Assembly: GCF_018320785.1 (NCBI RefSeq)
Contig: NC_054881.1
Coordinates: 27,973,775-28,037,774 of the forward strand
DNA length: 64,000 nt
Source: Cheilinus undulatus
Lineage: Eukaryota > Chordata > Actinopteri > Labriformes > Labridae
Direction of reading: 5' to 3'
Under the pieces are notes generated by a model that saw nothing but the letters and a program-made list of their open reading frames with translations, was not told where the DNA came from and searched no databases. Position numbers and translations under genes: made by a program. Positions 38,118-49,889 of the stretch are shown piece after piece (position 1 is the stretch's first letter; each line of letters begins with the position of its first letter).

Positions 38118-38509
38118 TTATAAAGTAATCTTCCATAAATAGTCCAAAACTTAGATGAAGACACAGGAGACTCAGATGGCCTAAGTTCAGCTGTGTACTT
38201 AGTTCACCCTTTTATGCCTTTTTGTCAACCTTAACCTTGATCATAACTCAAAATATGATCCTGCAGACTCCACTGATGGACATGATATGCTAAGGGGAGC
38301 CAGAATGTCTCTGTCTTAGGTTCACAGACACCCAAGCTGTGAGGAAACAACCTTGACTGTAGGAACAAACCGCATTTTATCTAACTCAAGAATGTGAGTT
38401 GACTATCAACCCAGGAGGAGAGGAGAGACACCTAGTCTCCACTCCTGACCTTAGCCATGAAGTAGAATGTATATTTGAAATATAAGGAATATTGGAAATT
38501 TCCATAACA
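38118..38509. mobile_element. Unclassified 392-bp insertion in Tc1-like element 3
   Basis: The transposase-like sequence TGTTGCTCAGTGGTCCA resumes after this block as GTCCAAAGTTTTACTTCAG. GTCCA is present on both sides (38113-38117 and 38510-38514), as expected of a 5-bp target duplication. The inside has no open frame and no convincing TG...CA or inverted-repeat ends. Confidence 0.55.
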
Positions 38510-38937
38510 GTCCAAAGTTTTACTTCAGGAATCCGAAGTCTGGAGGAGGAGAGGGAAGGCAACCAATCCAAGTAGCTTGAGATCCAGTGTAAAGTTTGCA
38601 CTGTCAGTGATGGTTTGGGGAGCCATGTCATCTGCTCATGTTGGTCCACTGTGTTTTATCAGGTCCAAGGTCAGTGCTGTCATCTACCAGGAAGTTTTAG
38701 AGCACTTCATGAGCATGAAGTGCTGACCAGCTTTATGAAGATGCTGATTTAATTTTTCAGCAGGACTTGGCACCTGCTAACACTGCCAAAAGGACCAATA
38801 CCTGGTTTATAGACCATTTTATCCCTGTGCTTGATTGGCCACCAAACTGGCTTGACCTAAACCCCATAGAGAATTTATGGGGTATTGTGAAGAGGAAGAT
38901 AGGAGACACAAGACCCAATAACACAGACAAGGGCTGC

Positions 38938-39654
38938 GTCTCACTTTCACTAATGTATGGCTTGGCTCTTTGGCGTGAGTCTTTTTCTTGAGTCGTAGTC
39001 CCGCCCACCAGAGACTCATTGAGAGACTGGAGGAATCCACGGGAGGACTGAAGCTACAAGACCGATGTTTTACGGTCCATGGGTTGTCCTTCACTCTGCA
39101 GCGTCACGTGAAGCAACGTCAGTTTATGATGACCGTGCCGGCTGATCACCAATCAGCTGTCAGGAGGCATTAACAGCTGAGTCTGCATAAATTTGTACTG
39201 TATTTACTCTAAACAAATATCCACATTTACAGTGTTTGGTCTCAGTGTGGGATCAGAAAACACCTACATGAAGAGAAACCTGCAGTATATAAAAAACATG
39301 CAGACTCTTTCTACCAGCAAATGCTATATTATAAAATTATTTGTTATCCCAATTATTCAGTGTGAAGGCTAATGATCAAACCTGATGCTCACTAATGATC
39401 AGACTGATAGAAACTTTATTGGTCCTGTGATGATTTAAAACTTGTTTCTTCCTGACAGATAGACTGCTGCTCTGTCAGACTTTAATTCTTTTCATAATCT
39501 AATAAACAGAAATAACTGACTACTTCAATTTCCTACGACTATCTTCTGTCTAAATTAAGGCTACGACGGACCGAATGTAGAAAAAAAACATCTAAATGAT
39601 GTCGGTGTTTGGTGGGAAAGGGAAGATTTATATCTGAATCTTTTGATTTTTCTT
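38938..39654. other. hdhd2 intron 3 sequence, unassigned
   Basis: The sequence GGGCTGCGTCTCACTTTCAC starts abruptly where Tc1-like element 3 breaks off, so it may be the end of another insertion that removed the Tc1 right end. A GC-richer part at 38990-39170 is followed by AT-rich DNA. No domain or terminal repeat was recognised. Confidence 0.4.
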
Positions 39655-40034
39655 TTCATTTTCTCCTGTAGAGTGAGCGTGAACAAGAGGAAGAGGGAGT
39701 GAGGCTGCAAGCATGCAAAACGGGAAGAGAGAGAGAGCAACTGAGCCAGGCAGAGCAGAAAGAGGAGCTGTGAGCTGACAGTCCAGTGATTTGTTTATTT
39801 GTTGGAGCAGCTTTCCAGACTTTCAGGGCTCATGCCTCATATTCATTTGGTTTTACTGCCAAAGTAATGGCAAGCTCTGGAAATTAATGAGGGGGATCAC
39901 CTTCTGTTTCTGTGAAACTGTGAGTGTTGCAAACCCACATACCCCAACGGGCAGCACGCTCTGTTGCTGGCACTCAACGGTTGCCATACACCCGTGGTCG
40001 CAGTACATCCTGACGTGCAACCCGTTGCACGTTG
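39655..40034 (+). repeat. Partial copy P of the 41.5-kb repeat family (distal end)
   Basis: The segment from TTTTCTCCTGTAGAGTGAGC to CATCCTGACGTGCAACC repeats almost base for base at 45820-46175. It is the distal end of the long repeat family described under copy F. It also forms the left arm of a hairpin with 40035-40370. The 143-residue open frame across it recurs in the other copy because the DNA is duplicated, not because it is a gene. Confidence 0.85.
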
Positions 40035-41480
40035 GGATCCCGTTGCACGTCAGGATGTGCAGCGACTGCGGGTGTGCGGCAACTGTCGAGCGCCAACAAC
40101 AAGGTGCGCTGTTTCCGTGGGGTTTGTGGGTTTTGCAATGCTCACAGTTTCACAGAAACAGAGGGGGATCCTCCTCATTAATTTCCAGGGCTTGCCGTTA
40201 CTTTGGTCATAAAACCAAATGAGCATGGGGCATGAACCCTGAAAATTTTTAATGCAACTCCAAAAAATGCTCTGCTTGGCTCAGTTGCTCTCTCTCTCTT
40301 CCTGTTTTGCACGCTTGCAGCCTCACTCCCTCTTCCTCTTGTTCACGCTCACTCCACAGGAGAAAAATGACTGAGTGGCTGAAAGCATTAACTGTTCTCA
40401 GATTGCTGCAATCATCAGCATGGAAGATAGAGGAGAAAATACAGAAATATAGATGTTTACAAGTTTGTTTCATTATTATCTTCAATGCTTTGATATCTCC
40501 TCTGTGTTTGTTATTTTACCATGTATTTATGGATAAACGGACAGATACAAACTGTACTTTACTGCAAACCAAGCACCCTCAGTATTTTTTTATTCGTGTC
40601 TGCGACACAAGCTGAGACTCCTCAGATTCCAACAGTATCCTTCTTGTCACTCTGGGATCAAAACTCAAGGGATATACAGAAGACAACCAGACCAAGCAAA
40701 AACCCCATTCCCCAATCAGGAAAATAAATTTCATCCTAAGTATAAAGTTTTTTTGGTTGTTGTTATTAAAGGTTGTCCCAGTCAAATAAAACCACTTCTA
40801 AGTGATACTACAATGTCTTCCCATCATATTGACACAGCACCAGGCACAGCTGCAAAAAGTGGTCTTTGCTGCCATCTAGTGGGTAACTGAAGGTTTTGAC
40901 CTTTGTCTTAACAAGTAAGTTGCTCTAAATCATTTTTTTTAAGATAATTTTTCCATTCTTTTAGTTAGTTAGAGGTACAGATGTGTGCAAGTTTGTTTCA
41001 TTATTTTATTATTCAGTGCTTTTACATCTCATCTCAATTTGGCAATTTACCTTATATTCGTGGATAAATTGAAGTATACTTTATAATGTGTTGTTTGCTT
41101 TTTGGACCCTGTCCTTAATTGTGTTGCAATACTGTGTATCGTGAAAAAATGGCAGCATAGCCTTGATTTTGTTTCCATTAAGAGAGGACCGAGATTTGAA
41201 CATTTCAGCATGAAAAATGACAAAAATAGACTTGTTTTTGTTTTACAATTTGGGTCCAAGAGGCTTCTTAAAGGTCCTGAGATGACAGATATGCTGAAGC
41301 ATTTTCAAACGCCTAGGTAATATGCACTGCGGGGGCTAATGTTTTGAAAAATTGTAGGGGGCACCAATGAGCGAATACTCCATGCCCACCCAAAACACAA
41401 AAGGCAGTCATCTGGCCAGCCCACTGTGAATAATGGTGCCAGGTTTCACGACTCCACAAGTTTTCTAAGCCCAGGATAAT
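40035..41480 (-). repeat. Copy L: left part of a reverse-orientation long repeat
   Basis: In reverse complement this matches the distal third of copy F (about F 44510-46180): for example 41047-41259 against 44673-44927 and 40680-40710 against 45480-45500. It breaks off at CTAAGCCCAGGATAATT (41480). The same internal sequence in other copies continues as CTACTTCC, which is exactly where copy R resumes at about 46217. L and R are therefore the two halves of one element split by copy F. Confidence 0.8.
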
Positions 41481-44400
41481 TAGGGCCCAAGCACCGAGTG
41501 ATGCGAGGACCTAATTGTAATTGCTCGGATTATTTTTATTTTTATTTGCCGTCATTGCATGGACTTTTGAGGCCCTTAACATTTCTGAATTCGCAGGAAA
41601 CTTTGCACGTACATCCGGTCTCGCGAAAATTTCAATATTTTTTGGGTCTCCAACATGAAAATTCAGAATTGCAAAAATAGCGCCCCCTAACAGTTTTCAA
41701 AGTTAAAGCCCCCTCCTTTGACTTTGTCCTAGATTCATCAAATTTTGTGCGCAGGTGCGGCTTGGGGAGATCTACAAAAAGCCTCTTGGGCCCACACTCT
41801 ATCTCCAACAGGAAATCCGCCATTTTGAATAAATATTCAAAAAAGGGGCTGTTTTTGGCCTTTACCAGGGGTCATAACTGAACGAACTCGTCCGAGGGAT
41901 TTCATCCGATCGACTTGTACTTTGGCACAAAGCTACATGAGACATGGCTGATGAAAAGGTATTCAGGGTTTTCTCATTAGTCGAAAGGTGTGGCCATGGC
42001 AAGCCCTCAATTTGCATATGATTCTGGTAAACAGGTAGTAGTTTATAACACAGCCTTGCATTGTCCGATTGGACTCATATTGCTCAGGTATATTGGCAGT
42101 GATTGCCTGCATCCATTCATATGGTCAGATTTTTTACAGATCAAAGCGCCACCTAGTGGTGACAGGAAATGTCAAGGTTTATTGTGCAAGCTACAGTTGA
42201 AAAACTATCCAAGATATCCACTTCAAATTTGTGTCAGGATGGACTAAAGAAGTGGGTTTAGCTTTGTGAAAAATAAAATTGACTTTTTGTCAGAGGGCGT
42301 GGCCCCTATGGGGCGACAAAGTCAAGAGTCACCATTTTGTCTTATCAAAAATATTTAAACAATCATAACTCTAGTATACATGGTCATATCTGAGACAGAT
42401 TTCATGTGCTTGATAACAGTCCAGGCCAGAACACATCCAAACTTGAAATTTTGAAAAATTGTACAGCGCCACCCTCTGGCAACAGAAAGTCACTACTCCT
42501 GAATTTCACATGGCAGAACCTACATGGTTGGGCAGATCATTCTGAAAATCACTCAGGCTGTTCCCAAGGAGTTGGCCCTGCACATATACAATGGTCAAAT
42601 GTTTACGTTAAAGTGTGTGGCCATGGCGATTTTTTATTCGCCATGAAAGAGCAAGTAGATTTTTCAAATGGTTATAAGAAATGTAGAGCGATGAAATTTG
42701 CCAAGAAAAATCTCATTGGCATGCTGACACAATCGATAATCATTTTGTAGGTGGGTGTGGCCTGTTGGTTCAATGGCGCCCCCTACAAATTTTCAAAAAT
42801 TCGGCCCCCCGAGCAGGTTAAACCCAGGCTTATGAATTTCGGTGTGCATATATGTTATCATCAGTCCTACAAAAAAGTTGTCTGGTCCCATGCCAAAATC
42901 TCAACAGGAAGTCCACTAGCCTCATTGGATGAAACAGGAAGTAGAATTCTCAGGGGCTTGTGATATGTGTAGAGCAATAAAACTTGGCAAAAACATTCTC
43001 ATGAGCATGCTGAGATAATTGATGTGATGTTTTTAGGTGGGCATGGCCTATTGGCTCAATGGCGCCCCCTACAACGTTTCAAAAGTTCAGCCCCCTCACC
43101 TGGTTTGACCTAGGATTTTCGAACAATTGTGGGCAGATGTGTCATGTCAGGCCGCACAAAAAGTCCTCTTGGACCGATATCCTAAGTCAAACAGGAAGTT
43201 GGCCATTTTGAATTTTTTGGTGAAACAAGACATATTTTTGGGGTTGTATTTGAAAGAACTCGTCCTAGGGCGTTCATCCAAACTACTTCATCTTTGGTAG
43301 AGAGCAAGAAGATATGTCTTCGGTTAAAAGTTATTCGGGGTTCTCTCATTAGTCGAAAGGTGTGGCCATGGCGGCCACTTAAATTGAAATGCTTCATCAT
43401 GTGATAAAAGTGGCTGATGCTCACTAAAAAATTTTCATTTATTATCAAGATTGGCCAAATCCTGCTGAAATTAGCCCAGAGACATCCTTCAAGGTAGTTA
43501 TTACTCAGATTTGAAGGTCAAGAGTCCTTACCTAAAATGGTGTGGCGGTGAGAATTTTTCATGCGACATTTAACAGGAAGTAGAATTATCTAGTGCTTAC
43601 AAAACTTGTAAAGCCATGAAACTTGGTAGGAAAATACTCACTAGCAAAACAAGATCATTGATAGGATGAGTGTTGGGTGTGCGTGGCTTTTTTGGCTTAG
43701 TGGCGCCCCCTACAATTTTTTGAAAATTCAGCCCCTGCAGCAGGTTTAACCTAGGATTTTGAACATTCTTGAGCTTATACATCATTTTAAGTTCTGCAAA
43801 AAAGCCTCTTGGACCCATGCTGTCCGACATAAAGGAAATCCGTCATTTTGATTTTCGTGGTCAAAAAGCAGCATATGGCAGACATCACAATTTTCAAAAT
43901 TCCTTTTGAGGAATTCATCCAAACACTTTTATGTTAAGGATATTGTAAGAAGACATGTCATAGTTAAAATTTTCATTAGAAATTTTTCATTAATGTAAGG
44001 GGCGTGGCCTTGGTGAATTTTTCTTCCCCATGAACAGGAAGTAGAATTATCCTGGGCTTAGAAAATGTGTAAAGCCATGAAAATTGGCAGAAAAATACCA
44101 AACTATGAAATGAGATGATTGATAGGATGATTGTTGATGGGTGTGGCTTATTGGCTCAGTGGTGCCCCCTACAATATTTGAAAAATTCAGCCCCTGCAGC
44201 AGGTTTAACCAAATATTTTGAAAACTCTTGAGCTTATACATCATTTTAAGTTTTGCAAAAAAGCCTTGTGGACCCATGCCGCAAAACAATCAGGAAGTCC
44301 ACCATTTTGATTTTTGTGGTCAAAAAGCAGCACACTGCAGACTTCACAATTTTTAAAAATTCCTCTTGAGAAATCATCCAAACACCATCATGTTAGGGAT

Positions 44401-46216
44401 ATTGTAAGAAGACATGTCATAGTTAAAATTTTCATTAGAAATTTTTCATTACTCAAAGGGGCGTGGCCATGGAGAATTTTTCTTCCCCATGAAAAGGAAG
44501 TAGAATTATCCTAGGCTTACAAAACTTACGAAGCCATGAAACTTGGCAGAAAAATACCAAATTAGGAAATGAGAAGATTGATAGGATGATTGTTGGTGGG
44601 CGTGGCTATTTGGCTCAGTGGTGTCCCCTACAACATTTCAAAAAATCTGCCCCTGCAGTTCATATTACCTAGGTGTTTGAAAATGCTTCAGTATATTTTT
44701 CATCTCAGGATCTCTTAGACCCAAATTGTAAAACAAAAGCAAGTCTATTTTTGTCATTTTCTATGTTGAAATGTTTAAAACTCTGTTCTCTCTTAATGGA
44801 ACCGAAATTAAGGCTATGCTGCCATCTTTTGATGATACACAGCATTGCACCATATTTAAGGACAGGGTCCAAACAGCAAACAACACATTACAAAGTATAC
44901 TTCTGTCTATCCATGAATATAAGGTAAATTGCCCAAATGAGATGATATAAAAGCACTGAATAAAATAATAAAACAAACATGTATGCATCTGTACCTCTGT
45001 TTTTTATGCATCTATATCTGTTTATTTTACATATCTGTCACTGTGGCAAAACATTAAAAGTCATGAATAAAAGGTGGGGGGAACTAAAAGAACTGGAAAT
45101 ATATCTGAATGATTTAGAGAGAGCAATAGTCTGGATATAAAAGAATTGGGTTTATTATAAAGTGTCTGTAGTCAAGATTTTTTAGACTGTGATCAATAGT
45201 TCCATGTATGCATAGATAATTCTGAATCCTGCGTTTCAATCGTGTCATCATGTCAATCCAAACCCTCTTGTTACAGCTACAGAATTGTATAATATGAAGG
45301 TCAAAACCTTCACTGACACACCAGATGGCAGCAAAGACCACGTTTTTGTAGCTGTGAGGCTCTGAAGGGTCAAAGTGATGGGAAGACATTGGGGTATCAG
45401 GTGGATTTATTTGACTGGGAGAACCTTTAATTTAAAAAAAAACTTTATACGTAGGATGAAACTTATTGTTCTGATTATCAAATGGGATTTGTGCTTGGTC
45501 TGGTTGTCTGCTGTATACTCCTTGAGTTTTGATCATAAAGTGACAAGAAGGATACTGTTGGAATCTGAGGAGTCTCGGCTTGTGTCGAAGGCATGAAATA
45601 TAAAATACTGAGGGTGCTTGATTTGCAGTAAAGTACAGTTTGTATCTGTCTGTTTATCCATAAATACATGGTAAAAAAAATCTGAGAGGAGATATCAAAG
45701 CATTGAAGATAATAATGAAACAAACTTGTACACATCTGTATCTCTGTATTTTCTCCTCTATCTTCCACACTGATGATTGCAACAATCTGAGAACAGTTAA
45801 TGCTTTCAGCCACTCAGTCATTTTCTCCTGTAGAGTGAGCGTGAACAAGAGGAAGAGGGAGTGAGGCTGCAAGCATGCAAAACGGGAAGAGAGAGAGAGC
45901 AACTGAGCCAAGCAGAGCAGAAAGAGGAGCTGTGAGCTGACAATCCAGTGATTTGTTCATTTTTTGGAGCAGCTTTCCAGACTTTCAGGGCTCATGCCTC
46001 ATATTCATTTGGTTTTACTGCCAAAGTAATGGCAAGCTCTGGAAATTAATGAGGGGGATCACCTTCTGTTTCTGTGAAACTGTGAGTGTTGCAAACCCAC
46101 ATACCCCAACGGGCAGCACGCTCTGTTGCTGGCACTCAACGGTTGCCATACACCCGTGGTCGCAGTACATCCTGACGTGCAACCAGTTGCGAGGGCCCGT
46201 CATCGCTGCTTGCAGC
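41481..46216 (+). mobile_element. Copy F: full-length about 4.7-kb non-autonomous long repeat
   Basis: Starts TTAGGGCCCAAGCACCGAG and ends CGCTGCTTGCAGCT; the outermost bases are related inverted repeats (AGGGCCCAAGCA against AGCTGCAAGCA). The inside is built of diverged internal repeats of roughly 450 bp. Each has GGCGTGGCC, GGCGCCCCCTACAA, TTCAGCCCC, CAGGTTTAACC and AGGAAGTCCGCCATTTTGA-type boxes, seen near 41690, 42460, 42780, 43060, 43700, 44160 and 44620. No transposase, polymerase or other protein domain is recognised; open frames inside are fortuitous. From memory, the end sequences are abundant in teleost genomes. The family name is not known to me. Confidence 0.75.
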
Positions 46217-48307
46217 TTTATTTCTACTTCCTTTTCATGGCAAAGAGAAATTCATCATGGCCATGCCCCATTCAGTAATGAAAAAATTCCAAGAACATTT
46301 GAATAGTGACATGTCTTCTAATAATATCTTTAACATGAAGTTGTCTGGATGAATTCCCCAAGAGGAATTTTGAAAATTGTGAAGCATGCAATATGCAGAT
46401 TTTTGCCCCCCAAAAAATCAAAATGGTGGACTTCCTGATTGTTTTGCGGCATGGGTCCACAAGGCTTTTTTGCAAAACTTAAAATGATGTATAAGCTCAA
46501 GAGTTTTCAAAATATTTGGTTAAACCTGCTGCAGGGGCTGAATTTTTCAAATATTGTAGGGGGCACCACTGAGCCAATAAGCCACACCCATCAACAATCA
46601 TCCTATCAATCATCTCATTTCATAGTTTGGTATTTTTCTGCCAATTTTCATGGCTTTACACATTTTCTAAGCCCAGGATAATTCTACTTCCTGTTAATGG
46701 GGAAGAAAAATTCACCAAGGCCACGCCCCTTACATTAATGAAAAATTTCTAATGAAAATTTTAACTATGACATGTCTTCTTACAATATCCTTAACATAAA
46801 AGTGTTTGGATGAATTCCTCAAAAGGAATTTTGAAAATTGTGATGTCTGCCATATGCTGCTTTTTGACCACGAAAATCAAAATGACGGATTTCCTTTATG
46901 TCGGACAGCATGGGTCCAAGAGGCTTTTTTGCAGAACTTAAAATGATGTATAAGCTCAAGAACGTTCAAAATCCTAGGTTAAACCTGCTGCAGGGGCTGA
47001 ATTTTCAAAAAATTGTAGGGGGCGCCACTGAGCCAAAAAGCCACGCACACCCAACACTCATCCTATCAATGATCTCGTTTTGCTAGTGAGTATGTAAGTT
47101 TCATGGCTTTACAAGTTTTGTAAGCACTAGATAATTCTACTTCGTGTTAAATGTCGCATGAAAAATTCTCACCGCCACACCATTTTAGGTAAGGACTCTT
47201 GACCTTCAAAACTGAGTAATAACTACTTTGAAGGATGTCTCTGGGCTAATTTCAGCAGGATTTGGCCAATCTTGATAATAAATGAAAATTTTTTAGTGAG
47301 CATCAGCCACTTTTATCACATGATGAAGCATTTCAATTTAAGTGGCCGCCATGGCCACACCTTTCGACTAATGAGAAAACCCCGAATAACTTTTGACCGA
47401 AGACATATCTTCTTGCTCTCTACCAAAGATGAAGTAGTTTGGATGAACGCCCTAGGACGAGTTCTTTCAAATACAACCCCAAAAATATGGCTTGTTTTAC
47501 CAAAGAAATTCAAAATGGCCGACTTCCTGTTTGACTTAGGATATTGGTCCAAGAGGACTTTTGGTGCGGCCTGACATGACGCATCTGCCCACAATTGTTC
47601 GAAAATCCTAGGTTAAACCAGGTGAGGGGGCTGAACTTTTGAAATGTTGTAGGGGGCGCCATTGAGCCAATAGGCCACGCGCACCTCCAAACATCACATC
47701 AGCTATCTGAGCATGCTCATGAAAATGTTGTTGGCAAGTTTTATTGCTCTACACATATCACAAGCCCCTGAGAATTCTACTTCCTGTTTCATCCATTGAG
47801 GCTAGTGGACTTCCTGTTGAGATTTCGGCATGGGACCAAATAGCTTTTTTTTTCTCACATAGCTCTGTGCCAAGTCGATCGGATGAAATCCCTCGGACGA
47901 GTTCATTCAGTTATGACCCCTGGAAAAGGCCAAAAACAGCCCCTTTTTTGAATATTTATTCAAAATGGCGGATTTCCTGTTGGAGATAGAGTGTAGGCCC
48001 AAGAGGCTTTTTGTAGATCTCCCCAGGCCGCACCTGTGCACAAAATTTGATGTATCTAGGACAAAGTCAAAGGAGGGGGCTTTAACTTTGAAAACTGTTG
48101 GGGGCGCTATTTTTGCAATTCTGAATTTTCATGTTGGAGACCCAAAAATTATTGAAATTTTCGCGAGACTGGATGTACGTGCACAGTTTCCTGCGAATTC
48201 AGAAATGTTAAGGGCCTCAAAAGTCCATGCAATGACGGCAAATTGTAATTTGGATAATCCTGGCGATTACAATTAGGTCCTCGCACCACTCGGTGCTTGG
48301 GCCCTAA
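46217..48307 (-). repeat. Copy R: right part of the reverse-orientation long repeat
   Basis: In reverse complement this matches copy F from its start to about F 44505, except for about 930 bp (F roughly 41950-42880) that is absent here. Paired coordinates sum to 90,720-90,728 across most of the arm and to about 89,790 in the outer part, which locates the gap. The right end TTGGGCCCTAA at 48307 is the AGGGCCCAAGCACC terminus. Arm identity looks very high: translated blocks such as MYKLKSFQNIWLNLLQGLNF are identical in both arms. Confidence 0.82.
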
Positions 48308-48309
48308 TA

Positions 48310-48970
48310 ACATAAACGTACCATGCTGTGTAAACAATACTACAGAGCACTCGCTGATCTGCGAGCTACAGTGTACTGTAGCTTTGACCTAAAGCATTAA
48401 TAGTTATAGTATCCAGTATCTACAAAAAACAAATTCACACACAAAGACGATAAATGAGGGGATTTCCTTACCTGTTCTGCAGAAACATGGGAACGTGATG
48501 CCGTTTTTCACCCCCTTCAACCCTCTCATTTGTTGTCACGACTGAAAAGCTGCCCCATTGATTACTTAAATTTTTCCTCTAGCTTTAATCCAAATGCTCT
48601 TTCCTTTTTTTGCCTTCTGTTACTATTGTCTTCTTTTTGTTGTGCTGTGTAGCAGAAGATACTGGTAGAGTAGAGCTGTAAACTTTACCTTCTCTTTCTA
48701 TGCCACTGCTGTCTAATGCAGTCTGTACAACTCATTAGATAACGTCATACTCTGGGCAGTGGCAACACATGTTCAGAGGTAGGCAGGACATTAGGCCGGC
48801 TTGCGATTCATGTTACTTGGGCCGCTTTAAATGTTTTGTGCAGTTCAAGACAACCCTATTTTTTCACATTAATTTTAGAGAATTAAATGTATTCTTACAT
48901 GTGCTTGGGATGTAAAGAACTTTTTAACAATTATAAAAAAAATGGGGAAAAAAATTACCTACTGCATCTT
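48310..48970. other. hdhd2 intron 3 sequence, nothing recognised
   Basis: Non-repetitive AT-rich DNA between the long-repeat complex and a SINE; no coding or structural signal seen. Confidence 0.5.
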
Positions 48971-48974
48971 TAAT

Positions 48975-49290
48975 AAGCAGTAGCACAGTAGGTATAGTTG
49001 GTCGCCCTGCCATAGGAAGGTTGTGGGTTTGACCCCCAGCTCTGGCAGACACACAATGTGTCCTTGGCAAGACACTTGACTACAGTTTGCTCCCACTGCT
49101 TCATTGATGGTGTGTAAATGGCTGTGGATGCATATGAATGGGATAAGCTGACACTCCTGGCCAATTCTTCATAACAGCTTCTGACATGAGTGTGGCAATG
49201 TTGAGAGAATGGAGTGAAAGGTTGTGAATGGGTAGGTGTGATCTGCAGTGTAAAAGCATTTTGAGTAGTCAGACAATTTGAAAGGTTCAA
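48975..49290 (+). repeat. tRNA-derived SINE
   Basis: The tRNA-like head (GTAGCACAGTAGGTATAGTT ... GGTTGTGGGTTTGACCCCCA, a recognisable B box) is followed by the body CTTGGCAAGACACTTGACTA ... GCTCCCACTGCTTCATTGAT ... GTGAATGGGTAGGTGTGA ... AGCATTTTGAGTAGTCAGAC. Same family as 26385-26650. The 3' tail runs into TTGAAAGGTTCAATCCAAGC. Confidence 0.8.
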
Positions 49291-49889
49291 TCCAAGCTCA
49301 TTGCCTATTGTAGCAATGCCACTGTTGTTGAGTCATTAGTCATTCTTCTGTAAAGGACGGGGGATGTGTGATTTAACAGCCAACCAATTTCATTTTGAAT
49401 TGAGAAAACCAAAATCAAGAAACAAGCTGTTTCATCATTTAAAAATACAGGGGAGAGGGCACATACCTCAAGGCAATTTGAATTCAATTGAGGATCAAAA
49501 GTTGAACTGCTTCACCAGTTTTGTTTTCCAGATATATTGAATCAATGACAGAAGTTTTCTTTTTTTCATTTATTGTTTTTTGTTTTGTTTTGTTTTGTTT
49601 TGTTTTCATTAGAAAAATTTCATGGTTGGACAAAAAGAAGAAACTCAAGAATCGGATAACTTGAGTTGTGATATAATTGTTTTTTTTTTCCTTTTTGTGT
49701 TATCAGTTGTAGAGCGGCAAAAGTGATCTGCCCCTTGCCAGAGTGTTCGCCACTCACTGCAAGAAACAGTGCACACAGGCCAGGCACCTTTAATTTGAAA
49801 AATGTTAGGTTGCCAGGCAACCAAAGCTGTTGGCAGCGAGAAGGATGTGCTCTTGAGTTAAATCTTTGAACTGTAGTTTTCTTCTTTTA

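Larger units (their letters stand above)
36821..38937 (+). mobile_element. Tc1-like element 3, interrupted by two insertions, right end lost
   Basis: The left end CAGGTGCATCTCAGTAAATT follows TA at 36819-36820. The transposase remnant on the + strand has an N-terminal part near 37690-37960 (GKTAHLTDV-like, TLNKEGQTQKVIAKEAG, then SAVSKRINGQL). The DDE part lies at 38510-38930 (SVMVWGAMSSAHVG, then QQDLAPANTAKRTN and [20 protein letters not shown]). Between them sit a hAT-like element (37070-37620) and an unclassified insertion (38118-38509). The right terminal repeat is missing beyond about 38937. Stops and frameshifts show it is dead. Confidence 0.85.

Noticed and set aside
39791..40222. 143-residue open frame repeated with near identity at 45953-46306
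   Set aside because: The duplication is at the DNA level within the long-repeat family. The frame has no domain, its reverse strand is equally open, and it crosses the hairpin centre.
44047..46681. Identical 80-residue open frames at 44047-44289 (minus) and 46439-46681 (plus)
   Set aside because: They are the two arms of the palindrome; other internal repeat units give shifted or stopped frames, so there is no sign of coding selection.
48975..49060. Possible tRNA gene (good B-box-like GGTTTGACCCCC)
   Set aside because: It continues into a SINE body and the cloverleaf cannot be completed; it is the tRNA-derived head of a retroposon.
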